Below are positions 21,307-27,292 of a DNA stretch of 27,292 bases, in pieces (within the stretch, counting starts at the first letter, position 1; each line of letters starts with the position of its first letter). The notes under the pieces were generated by a model. That model made no database searches, was not told the origin of the DNA, and was given only the letters and a program-made list of their open reading frames with translations. Origin of the DNA: Clostridiales bacterium (GTDB lineage: Bacteria > Bacillota > Clostridia > Lachnospirales > WQUN01); assembly GCA_031289625.1 (NCBI GenBank), contig JAITPB010000105.1, positions 1-27,292 on the forward strand. Direction: 5' to 3'. The translations under genes were made by a program, and so were the position numbers.

Positions 21307-22145
21307 ACTGACAGCTCTTTTCTTCTTTTTTTAGCCAGCCAAACGAGCAGGCCGGCTGAAATCAGCAAGGCGGCGGCAGTCATCCCCGCCAAAACGGCGT
21401 CGGGGATCTCCACACCGGCAAGGGGTGAATTGGACATGACAACGGAAAATAGATTGTAGAAGACGTGAACGGCGACGACGGCCCATATGGATTCAAACCA
21501 AACATAAAGCAGCCCAAGAACGATGCCCAGCACAAAAGCGTACAGACCCTGCACGACATTGCCATGGATCAAAGAAAACAGCAGCGCCTGCAAAACGACG
21601 GCGGCGGCGGGAGGAAGCGCCGAGCGGCGCAAAAGCCTCCGCAAAATGACGCCCCTAAAAATAATTTCCTCCACAACAGGTGCGAGCAGAGCCACCCCAA
21701 GCAGTTCTAAGAATAAATGGCGGCCAATTAAACTGCTCATCAATGCTTCATATTCTGGAAATATTTTGGTGATTTGAGAAAAATATACTGCCCCGTCTGT
21801 AAAGAGGTTCAAAAATAATCCCAAAAGCGCGCAAATGCCTATCGGCGCTTTCAGAAAGCGGGACGCGCTCCAGAATTGCGACGCTTTCCACTCGCGGTGC
21901 AGAACCAGCCACAAAACCAGCAAGGTCAGCGCACAGGCAATCAACGCAACCAGCATCACGTCAAGCTGGGAAAAAATAACTTCGGTAATTTGCTCTAAAG
22001 TTACTGTATTTCCTGTTTGATAGGCGGTTATTGCGGTGTTCATCCCAATCATAATGCTTCCAATAATTGAGACAAAACTCTGCATTCCTAAATACAACAA
22101 TGGAAAGCAAACGACATGCCAAACATTTTTTAGGAATTTTTTCAT
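21303..22145 (-). CDS. CPBP-family intramembrane glutamic/metalloprotease
   Basis: 280 residues with about seven to eight hydrophobic segments. The CPBP (Abi/CAAX protease-like) motifs are present: EEIIFRGVILRRLLRR, then SLIHGNVVQGLYAFVLG, then HVFYNLFSV. The catalytic pair of glutamates and the two later histidines/asparagine are intact. Such proteins process prenylated or membrane peptides or act in immunity; the specific role is unknown. It is first in the VOR cluster with a strong SD and its own promoter, and its stop overlaps the ATPase start. Confidence 0.88.
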   Translation of the reverse strand: MKKFLKNVWHVVCFPLLYLGMQSFVSIIGSIMIGMNTAITAYQTGNTVTLEQITEVIFSQLDVMLVALIACALTLLVLWLVLHREWKASQFWSASRFLKAPIGICALLGLFLNLFTDGAVYFSQITKIFPEYEALMSSLIGRHLFLELLGVALLAPVVEEIIFRGVILRRLLRRSALPPAAAVVLQALLFSLIHGNVVQGLYAFVLGIVLGLLYVWFESIWAVVAVHVFYNLFSVVMSNSPLAGVEIPDAVLAGMTAAALLISAGLLVWLAKKRRKELSV

Positions 22146-22165
22146 TACTCCCTCCTCTCCTACTT

Positions 22166-22194
22166 ATTATAAGAAAAATACAACACAATTGCAA
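22166..22194 (-). promoter_or_regulatory. Promoter of the CPBP-ATPase-VOR cluster
   Basis: Minus strand: TTGCAA (22189-22194), 17 bases, TATAAT (22166-22171). Start near 22159 leaves a very short leader (about 14 nt) that still includes GGAGGG before ATG 22145. Confidence 0.75.
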
Positions 22195-22230
22195 GAAAAA
22201 TCAGATCTATGCGCGAAGGCTTTTAAAGCC

Positions 22231-22259
22231 TTGCAAAAGCGGCGGCCTCGCGTTATACT
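22231..22259 (+). promoter_or_regulatory. Promoter of pepF and the HIT gene
   Basis: TTGCAA (22231-22236), 17 bases, TATACT (22254-22259), predicted start near 22266 and about 30 nt of leader before ATG 22298. It is divergent from the VOR cluster promoter. Confidence 0.65.
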
Positions 22260-22297
22260 TTTCACCAAACGGAGATGGGGGAGAAAAGGAGAATATT

Positions 22298-24106
22298 ATG
22301 CCCAACCGTATTCAAAAAAGAAGCGAGAGCGATCCACAGTTTCAATGGAATCCACGCGATCTAGCCGAAAGCGATGGCGCTTGGCAAAAGGACTTCGAAG
22401 CCATTTTGGATCAAATTTCTAGCTTTGGAAAGCACCGGGAGAGCCTCACCCAGTCGGCGGCGGCGCTCTTGGCATGTCTGTCTGACCGGAATCAACTCAA
22501 CCGCGTGGCAGTCCGGCTCTACGTGTACGCGAACATGAAGCTTCATGAAGACAGCGCCGAGGCCGCGTATCAGGCTATGGCCGATAAAGCGGAGAACATG
22601 GTTACGCGCCTGTCTTCCGCGCTGTCTTTCATAGAGCCGTCGTTACTGACCCTGAACGGGGAGACGCTCACGCGGTTTCAGGAAGAAGAGCCGGGCCTGC
22701 GGCTGTACGCCCATTACTTTGAGGATCTGCTGCGCCAAAAGGATCACGTCCTTTCGCCGGAAATGGAAAAGCTGCTGGCCGACGCGGGCGAAATCAGTTC
22801 CGCCGCCGATAATATTTTTAGTATGCTCAACAACGCGGACATGAAATTCGGCGCGGTTCAGAATGAGCGCGGGGAAGAAATGGAAGTGACTCACGGCCGG
22901 TATACGGCGCTGATGGAAAGTTATGACAGGAGCGTCCGGCAAAAAACATTCGAGACATATTATGCCGCTTACGAAAAACTCAAAAATACCCTGGCCGCCA
23001 CCTACAGCGCCAGCGTGAAAAAAGACGCCTTTTTTTCCCGCGCGAGAAAATATGGATCATCTCTGGAAGCCGCGCTGTCGGGCGGCCATATCCCCTCGGA
23101 GGTTTATACCAACTTGATAGAGGCGGTGCATGAAGCCCTGCCGTCGTTTCACCGCTATGTCCACCTGCGGAAAAAGGCGCTGGATCTGCCAGAACTGCAC
23201 ATGTATGACATCTATACGCCCATTGTCCCACATGTGAACACGGAATGCCCGTATGAAAAAGCCCAAGAAACGGTTCTGGCCGCGCTGGCGCCGATGGGCC
23301 GGGAATATGTGGATACTGTGAAGAGCGCGTTTCAAAACGGCTGGATCGACGTTTATGAAAACGAGGGCAAACGCAGCGGCGCGTATTCCTGGGGCGCTTA
23401 CGGCTGCCATCCTTTTGTGCTGCTGAACTATGACAATAAAATCGACGATATGTTTACACTGGCGCATGAAATGGGCCACTCTATGCACAGCCATTACACA
23501 TGGGCCAGCCAGCCTTATATCTATGGAGACTACACAATTTTTCTCGCGGAAGTGGCGTCCACGGTGAACGAGGCCCTGCTGATGGATCACATGCGCAAGA
23601 CTGTTACAGATAAAGCCATGCGCGCGTATCTGGTCAACTATTTTTTGGAGCAGTTCCGGGGCACGGTTTTCCGGCAGACGATGTTCGCCGAGTTTGAGAT
23701 GATCACGCATCAAATGGCGGAAAGCGGCCAGCCGCTGACAGTGGAATCGCTCAGCCGCTTGTACCGCGAACTCAACGATAAATATTATGGGCCGGACATG
23801 ACGGCGGACAGCCAGATAGACTTGGAATGGTCGAGAATCCCGCATTTTTACAACGCGTTTTATGTATTTCAGTACGCCACTGGGTTTTCCGCGGCCATCG
23901 CGTTTTCCCGCCGCATTTTAGCGGGCGGGGCGGAAGGGGAAAAGGCGGTGGAGGCGTATATAAATTTTTTAAAAAGCGGCTCCAGCGACTATTCGATTGC
24001 CATCCTGCGCAAAGCGGGCGTTGATATGTCTAACCCCGCGCCTGTGCGCGAGGCGCTGCGATTGTTTTCGGAACTGCTCGGCGAGATGGAAACGCTGATC
24101 GGCTGA
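22298..24106 (+). CDS. pepF: Oligoendopeptidase F (M3 family)
   Basis: Cytoplasmic zinc endopeptidase cleaving oligopeptides. ATG 22298 follows AAAAGGAG; 602 residues, the family norm. The zinc site is HEMGHSMHSHY (HEXXH at 390-394) with the third ligand glutamate in EVASTVNEALL. Other M3B blocks are YGCHPFVLLNYDNKIDDMF before the metal site and IPHFYNAFYVFQYATGFSAA after it. The ORF could be read further upstream but that part is non-coding leader. A HIT-family gene follows after 31 nt. Confidence 0.96.
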   Translation: MPNRIQKRSESDPQFQWNPRDLAESDGAWQKDFEAILDQISSFGKHRESLTQSAAALLACLSDRNQLNRVAVRLYVYANMKLHEDSAEAAYQAMADKAENMVTRLSSALSFIEPSLLTLNGETLTRFQEEEPGLRLYAHYFEDLLRQKDHVLSPEMEKLLADAGEISSAADNIFSMLNNADMKFGAVQNERGEEMEVTHGRYTALMESYDRSVRQKTFETYYAAYEKLKNTLAATYSASVKKDAFFSRARKYGSSLEAALSGGHIPSEVYTNLIEAVHEALPSFHRYVHLRKKALDLPELHMYDIYTPIVPHVNTECPYEKAQETVLAALAPMGREYVDTVKSAFQNGWIDVYENEGKRSGAYSWGAYGCHPFVLLNYDNKIDDMFTLAHEMGHSMHSHYTWASQPYIYGDYTIFLAEVASTVNEALLMDHMRKTVTDKAMRAYLVNYFLEQFRGTVFRQTMFAEFEMITHQMAESGQPLTVESLSRLYRELNDKYYGPDMTADSQIDLEWSRIPHFYNAFYVFQYATGFSAAIAFSRRILAGGAEGEKAVEAYINFLKSGSSDYSIAILRKAGVDMSNPAPVREALRLFSELLGEMETLIG

Positions 24107-24137
24107 AACCAATGGAACATCAGGAAGGGGAAAGAGC

Positions 24138-24551
24138 TTGAAAAACGAATGTATTTTTTGCAAAATCATTCAGGGAGATATCCCTTCTTACAAGCTGTAT
24201 GAGGACGAAGACGTACTCGTCATTTTGGATCGGTTCCCGCGGAACGCGGGGGAATGCCTAGTGCTGACCAAAAAACATTATGAGAGCCTGTTTGACCTGG
24301 ATCCGGCTTTAGGCCCGAAGATTTTTGACGCATCTCTGAAAACGGCGGAAAAAGTGCGCCTGGCTTTCAGCCCGGACGGCTTGAACCTTTTGCAGAATAA
24401 CGGCGAAGCAGCGGGCCAGCAGATCAACCATTTTCATTTGCACGTCATGCCCCGGTATGAAACCGACAATATGATGATTCAAGGAAAGGCTGTGAACCTC
24501 ACGGAAGAGGAATTCGAAAAAATATTACAAAAACTTCAGAACGCGCAATAA
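24138..24551 (+). CDS. HIT-family nucleotide-binding protein
   Basis: 137 residues. The start is TTG 24138, preceded by AAGGGGAAAGAGC; no ATG is better placed. The N-terminal CIFCKIIQGDIPSYKLYED and the triad HFHLHVMPR (residues ~97-105) define a HINT-like nucleoside phosphoramidase/hydrolase. The cysteine pair may bind zinc as in some family members. Likely substrates are AMP-linked metabolites. It shares the pepF transcript and ends at a strong terminator. Confidence 0.92.
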   Translation: MKNECIFCKIIQGDIPSYKLYEDEDVLVILDRFPRNAGECLVLTKKHYESLFDLDPALGPKIFDASLKTAEKVRLAFSPDGLNLLQNNGEAAGQQINHFHLHVMPRYETDNMMIQGKAVNLTEEEFEKILQKLQNAQ

Positions 24552-24567
24552 GAAAGAACGCATAATA

Positions 24568-24616
24568 AAAAAACAGGATTGCCGCGCGGCAAACTAACGC
24601 GCGCCATCCTGTTTTT
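24568..24616 (+). terminator. Bidirectional rho-independent terminator
   Basis: AAAAACAGGAT pairs with ATCCTGTTTTT and an inner CGCGCG/CGCGCG stem extends the hairpin. T-runs occur on both strands, serving the HIT gene and the convergent PII-like gene. Confidence 0.85.
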
Positions 24617-25286
24617 AATAGAGTCCATACGCTTCGCCGACGTCCATGACAAAGAGCGTGCCTTTCGAATCTTGATTCGCCTCCAGGTACTCGCGGACAG
24701 CTTTAGTGATGTTTGTGGCGGCCGCGCTTTCCGCCAGGATCAAGACAAGTTCCCGTTCCGGTTCTATGGGCGTAAAGAACACGGTGCTGGTGTCGTCGTC
24801 GCCCGCGCCTCGGGCGTTGATGATGGTGCCGCCGCGCGCGCCCGCATTGGACGCCGCCTCGACAACGTCCACCGCCTTTCCTTTCTCCACAATGATATAG
24901 ATTGCGTTGTACATGGCTTTTTTCTTCGTCTCCTGATCTTTTTCCTGATCTTTACATTCTAAGTCCGCGGCTGTCGTCCCGCTGAGACGGTCAAAAACAC
25001 AGCGGGCCGGAGAGGAAAAACAAATGCCTCTGTTGTGTTTATGCAGAGCCATCTCTTTGCCAATGGATTCCATGATCCTGCCCGCTGAGCCGCCGCGCGC
25101 CAACGTAAAAAGGATTTCGCGCTGCGTGTCGTTCAATTCTAAAAAATCCAGCCATTTGTTGAGATGAGCGACGCCGCGCCCCATAAAAATGCTGCCGTCC
25201 CGCACGCCGTGCCGCCTGGCGATCCGCAGCGCTTTCGTGCCACCGCCTTTATAGACAATGCAGCATAAAAGTTCAACCCGCTCCAT
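24615..25286 (-). CDS. Tandem PII-like signalling protein, partner of DUF1538 transporter
   Basis: 223 residues from ATG 25286 (MERVELLCCIV); a GTG at 25304 is possible. Two ferredoxin-like PII halves can be read. The first (residues ~1-105) is divergent: LLCCIVYKGGGTKALRIARR, GSIFMGRG, REILFTLARGG. The second is typical of the GlnB superfamily: YNAIYIIVEKGKAVDVVEAA, GARGGTIINARGAG, PERELVLILAESAAATNITKAV. A charged linker (DQEKDQETKKK) joins them. The second T-loop is short, and the tyrosine of nitrogen-regulatory PII is not evident, so ligand sensing for ion transport is more likely than nitrogen control (inference). The start lies inside the end of the DUF1538 gene (14 bp overlap). Confidence 0.85.
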   Translation of the reverse strand: MERVELLCCIVYKGGGTKALRIARRHGVRDGSIFMGRGVAHLNKWLDFLELNDTQREILFTLARGGSAGRIMESIGKEMALHKHNRGICFSSPARCVFDRLSGTTAADLECKDQEKDQETKKKAMYNAIYIIVEKGKAVDVVEAASNAGARGGTIINARGAGDDDTSTVFFTPIEPERELVLILAESAAATNITKAVREYLEANQDSKGTLFVMDVGEAYGLY

Positions 25287-26784
25287 TTGCTTTATTTGTT
25301 TCACGTGTCCGCACGCCGCCTTTATGATGTGACCTGATTTTAAACAATACCCCCAAAATTTCCAAGGCGATGATCGGCGTCATCGCCACCATCGCGATCA
25401 TCCCGAAAGAGTCCCGCAGAATATCCGCGCTCGGAACCGACTCCGCCACGCCCTGCGAAAAGGAAAGAATAAACGTGGCTGTCATGGGGCCGGACGCGAC
25501 GCCACCCGAGTCGAACGCGATGCCGACGAAAAGCTTTGGCGTTATGAAGGAAAGCAAAATGCAGAGACCGAACCCCGGCAGCAGATAATGCCACAGCTGT
25601 ATTTCCGGCACGATAATGCGTAGCATCGACAGCCCCACAGCCGCGCCAACGCCAATGGCCAGCGCGCCCAGTACGACGCGGCGCTTGATATAGCCTGCTG
25701 TCACGGTTTCGATCTGCCGTGTCAGGATGTACACAGCCGGTTCGGCCAAAATGGTCGCGAAGCCCAGCAGAAAACCGACGGCGACGATCCATCCCTGGCG
25801 ATCGAATTGGGCGATGATCTTCCCGAGTTCTACGCCGAGTTCCATAAACCCCGCGTTGACGCCGGTGAGAAACAAGATCAGCCCCAGCCAGGTATATATT
25901 AGCCCCAGCAGAATCCGCCGGCGTTCCCTCTTGGGGAACTTGAATACAGCGGTTTGAAATACGGCAAAAATAATAAACAGCGGAAATATCGCCGTCAAAG
26001 AATCCCCGGCAATCCGCAAAACCATCTCCATCCCTTTGCCGGATTCGGCTTCGGGCAGCGAACCGTTCAGGCCCTGAATGTGCGACAGAAGACCCATCAG
26101 CAGTACGCTGATGATGGCGCCTGTCGATGTCACGCCGACCAGTCCGAAACTATCTTTTTCAGACGCTTTGGAATCTCTTTTTAGATGAGCGATACCCAGC
26201 GCGAGGGCCAGTACGAAGGGAACCGTCAGCGCGCCGGTGGTCGCGCCGGAGGCGTCAAAAGAGATCGCCAAAAACTCCGGCGGCGAAAACAGGGAGAGCA
26301 GTAAAATTAAACCATAGAGCAACAGGAGTGTCTGATACAGCGGAATGTTGTAGAATATCCGGAACAGCCCAATCACCAGCATCACCGCGACGCCCAGCGA
26401 GACGACGGCCAACAGCGCAAACCTGCCAATGGCGCCCGAAGTGACAGCCGAAACCTGGCCCGCGAGGATTTGCAGATCAGGTTCCGCGACCGAAACGAAA
26501 AAACCCGCGATCAGCCCCACCAGCGCGATAAACCAGACGCGGCCAGATTTGGATAAAGCAACGCCGATGTGTTCCCCCAGCGGCGATACGCCGCGATCCA
26601 CACCCAGCAAAAATAAAGTCAGCCCCGCGGCGATCAGAAGCGCGCCCAGCAGAAATCCCAAGAGCAATACTGGCGGCAGCGGCTTGCCCGCAACGGCGAA
26701 CACAATGGTCAGCAGCAGCACAATGCCTACGATCGGCAGCACGGAAATTATGACTTCCTTGAGTTTCTCCTGTAGTACCCCCAA
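25273..26784 (-). CDS. DUF1538 (UmpAB-like) polytopic membrane protein, fused double domain
   Basis: 503 residues, about 12 or more hydrophobic helices. Two related halves each contain a matching set of blocks: GLIAGFFVSVAEPDLQILAGQ in the first and FLLGFATILAEPAVYILTRQ in the second; LAISFDASGATTGALTVPF and VGIAFDSGGVASGPMTATF; DSFGLVGVTSTGAII and DSFGMIAMVAMTPII. UmpA/UmpB members of DUF1538 have been reported as a cation/proton antiporter; here both halves are in one protein. The start is TTG 26784 with GAGG 11 nt upstream, so it is somewhat uncertain. The overlapping PII-like gene downstream suggests regulatory coupling. Confidence 0.88.
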   Translation of the reverse strand: MGVLQEKLKEVIISVLPIVGIVLLLTIVFAVAGKPLPPVLLLGFLLGALLIAAGLTLFLLGVDRGVSPLGEHIGVALSKSGRVWFIALVGLIAGFFVSVAEPDLQILAGQVSAVTSGAIGRFALLAVVSLGVAVMLVIGLFRIFYNIPLYQTLLLLYGLILLLSLFSPPEFLAISFDASGATTGALTVPFVLALALGIAHLKRDSKASEKDSFGLVGVTSTGAIISVLLMGLLSHIQGLNGSLPEAESGKGMEMVLRIAGDSLTAIFPLFIIFAVFQTAVFKFPKRERRRILLGLIYTWLGLILFLTGVNAGFMELGVELGKIIAQFDRQGWIVAVGFLLGFATILAEPAVYILTRQIETVTAGYIKRRVVLGALAIGVGAAVGLSMLRIIVPEIQLWHYLLPGFGLCILLSFITPKLFVGIAFDSGGVASGPMTATFILSFSQGVAESVPSADILRDSFGMIAMVAMTPIIALEILGVLFKIRSHHKGGVRTRETNKANGAG

Positions 26785-26820
26785 ATTCTCATCGCCCTCA
26801 AGTTTTTTAATTTTTTATCT

Positions 26821-26849
26821 ATTATAACGCTGCTGGCGAGGGATTTCAA
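26821..26849 (-). promoter_or_regulatory. Promoter of the DUF1538-PII operon
   Basis: Minus strand: TTGAAA (26844-26849), 17 bases, TATAAT (26821-26826). Start near 26814, about 30 nt before the TTG start codon. A 13 bp direct repeat lies immediately upstream. Confidence 0.8.
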
Positions 26850-26852
26850 GCT

Positions 26853-26880
26853 TGATGTGACCGGCTGTGATGTGACCGGC
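26853..26880. repeat. 13-bp direct repeat upstream of the DUF1538 promoter
   Basis: TGATGTGACCGGC occurs at 26853-26865 and 26868-26880, a 15 bp period, ending four bases before the minus-strand -35 box. Placement fits a tandem activator site, but it could also be a simple duplication. Confidence 0.6.
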
Positions 26881-27070
26881 GAAGGCTGACGAGAGAAAAA
26901 AATTACCACGGCATAAAAATGAGAATAGCGTTGAAGAGAAGGAGAGGAAGCACAGATAGCCATAGCGGATATTTTGAGACAAAACGTCCCCCCTGAGGAA
27001 TCCTCAAGAAATTTTTTAAAAATCCTCTGGTTGAATTGCGCCCCTTTGTCTTTATGATAATATGGTTACA
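26881..27070. other. Gene-free stretch between DUF1538 operon and transposase end
   Basis: No coding region is supported. It holds the perfect 13 bp palindrome TGAGGAATCCTCA (26994-27006). Just before it is a short segment, GAGACAAAACGTCCCCC (26976-26992), that resembles dispersed clostridial repeats known to me from memory. Either could belong to the end of the mobile element whose gene starts to the right. This is weak evidence. Confidence 0.35.
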
Positions 27071-27292
27071 CTAATAAAATCGAATTTGACAGGGCTGGCC
27101 GGCATATGCCATATCGGCATCGGTTAGGCGGATGTTTTTAAAGTCATTCAGTATTTCTTCGTGAAATTGGTTTAGAGACATTTTGGCCTGCGTCATAAGT
27201 TTAAGCCCTTGTTCCATCAGCTGAGAGATTGCATGGCCAATTTGAATGAGTAGATAGTGGTTTTTCATAGCATTATAGTCTTCACTGAACAT
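27071..27292 (-). CDS. C-terminal end of a probable transposase (start beyond window)
   Basis: The minus-strand frame is open from the right edge to a stop at 27071, giving at least 74 codons. The segment DYNAMKNHYLLIQIGHAISQ followed by LMEQGLKLM and a helical tail resembles the C-terminus of DDE-type transposases in Clostridia, where a YNAMKNHY-like helix follows the last catalytic block. No catalytic residues are in view, so family assignment is tentative. The methionine at 27292 is at the window edge and is probably internal. Confidence 0.45.
   Translation of the reverse strand: MFSEDYNAMKNHYLLIQIGHAISQLMEQGLKLMTQAKMSLNQFHEEILNDFKNIRLTDADMAYAGQPCQIRFY

Noticed and set aside
1..27292. CRISPR arrays, tRNA or rRNA genes, riboswitches
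   Set aside because: No regularly spaced repeat arrays, cloverleaf sequences or rRNA-like stretches were found by reading; intergenic gaps are short and accounted for by promoters, hairpins or the duplicated region.

Overview
The window reads as chromosomal DNA of a low-GC-lineage Gram-positive anaerobe (Bacillota, most likely Clostridia) with a moderately high GC content. The evidence is the recJ-apt-dnaX-ebfC-recR order, strong Shine-Dalgarno (SD) sites with frequent GTG/TTG starts, sigma-A type promoters, and ferredoxin-linked 2-oxoacid metabolism. All assignments come from reading translations and motifs by eye; no database search was run.

Layout. 1-2822 (minus strand): uvrC, running off the left edge, preceded by a LacI-family regulator. 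2814-5482: an A/T-richer island (MarR regulator, DUF2115 protein, DUF2284 protein, DUF6273 protein) lying between two direct copies of a ~140 bp sequence. 5513-7517: an operon for an AprA-like flavoprotein and an AprB-like di-cluster ferredoxin. 7682-8604 (minus): a hotdog thioesterase and a universal-stress-type protein, with terminator. 8681-10393 (minus): a short FtsH. 10616-15636 (plus): housekeeping recJ, apt, dnaX, ebfC, recR, closed by a strong terminator. 15698-22145 (minus): a tightly coupled cluster of CPBP protease, P-loop ATPase, ferredoxin/alpha fusion, beta and gamma subunits of a VOR-type 2-oxoacid:ferredoxin oxidoreductase, an XRE-cupin regulator and an AMP-forming acyl-CoA synthetase. 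22298-24551 (plus): pepF and a HIT protein, then a terminator. 24615-26784 (minus): a tandem PII-like protein and a tandem DUF1538 membrane protein. 27071 to the right edge: the end of a probable transposase.

Most notable reading. The ~140 bp repeat is a complete divergent promoter region. Copy 1 starts the LacI gene leftward; copy 2 starts the aprAB-like operon rightward, and copy 2 still carries the SD and first three codons of the lacI gene. The simplest explanation is that lacI and aprAB-like were once adjacent and divergent, and that the MarR/DUF2115/DUF2284/DUF6273 island entered between them with duplication of the shared promoter region. In each copy, the promoter facing the island has decayed relative to the one still in use. 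The island has its own logic: MarR-type operators (CGTGCATATACACG and CGTGTATATACACT) overlap the marR promoter and sit between marR and the DUF2115/DUF2284 genes.

The VOR cluster plausibly interconverts branched-chain or aryl 2-oxoacids, acyl-CoAs and free acids, with ferredoxin as electron carrier. The AprAB-like pair has no sulfate-reduction partner genes in view, so its substrate is unknown.
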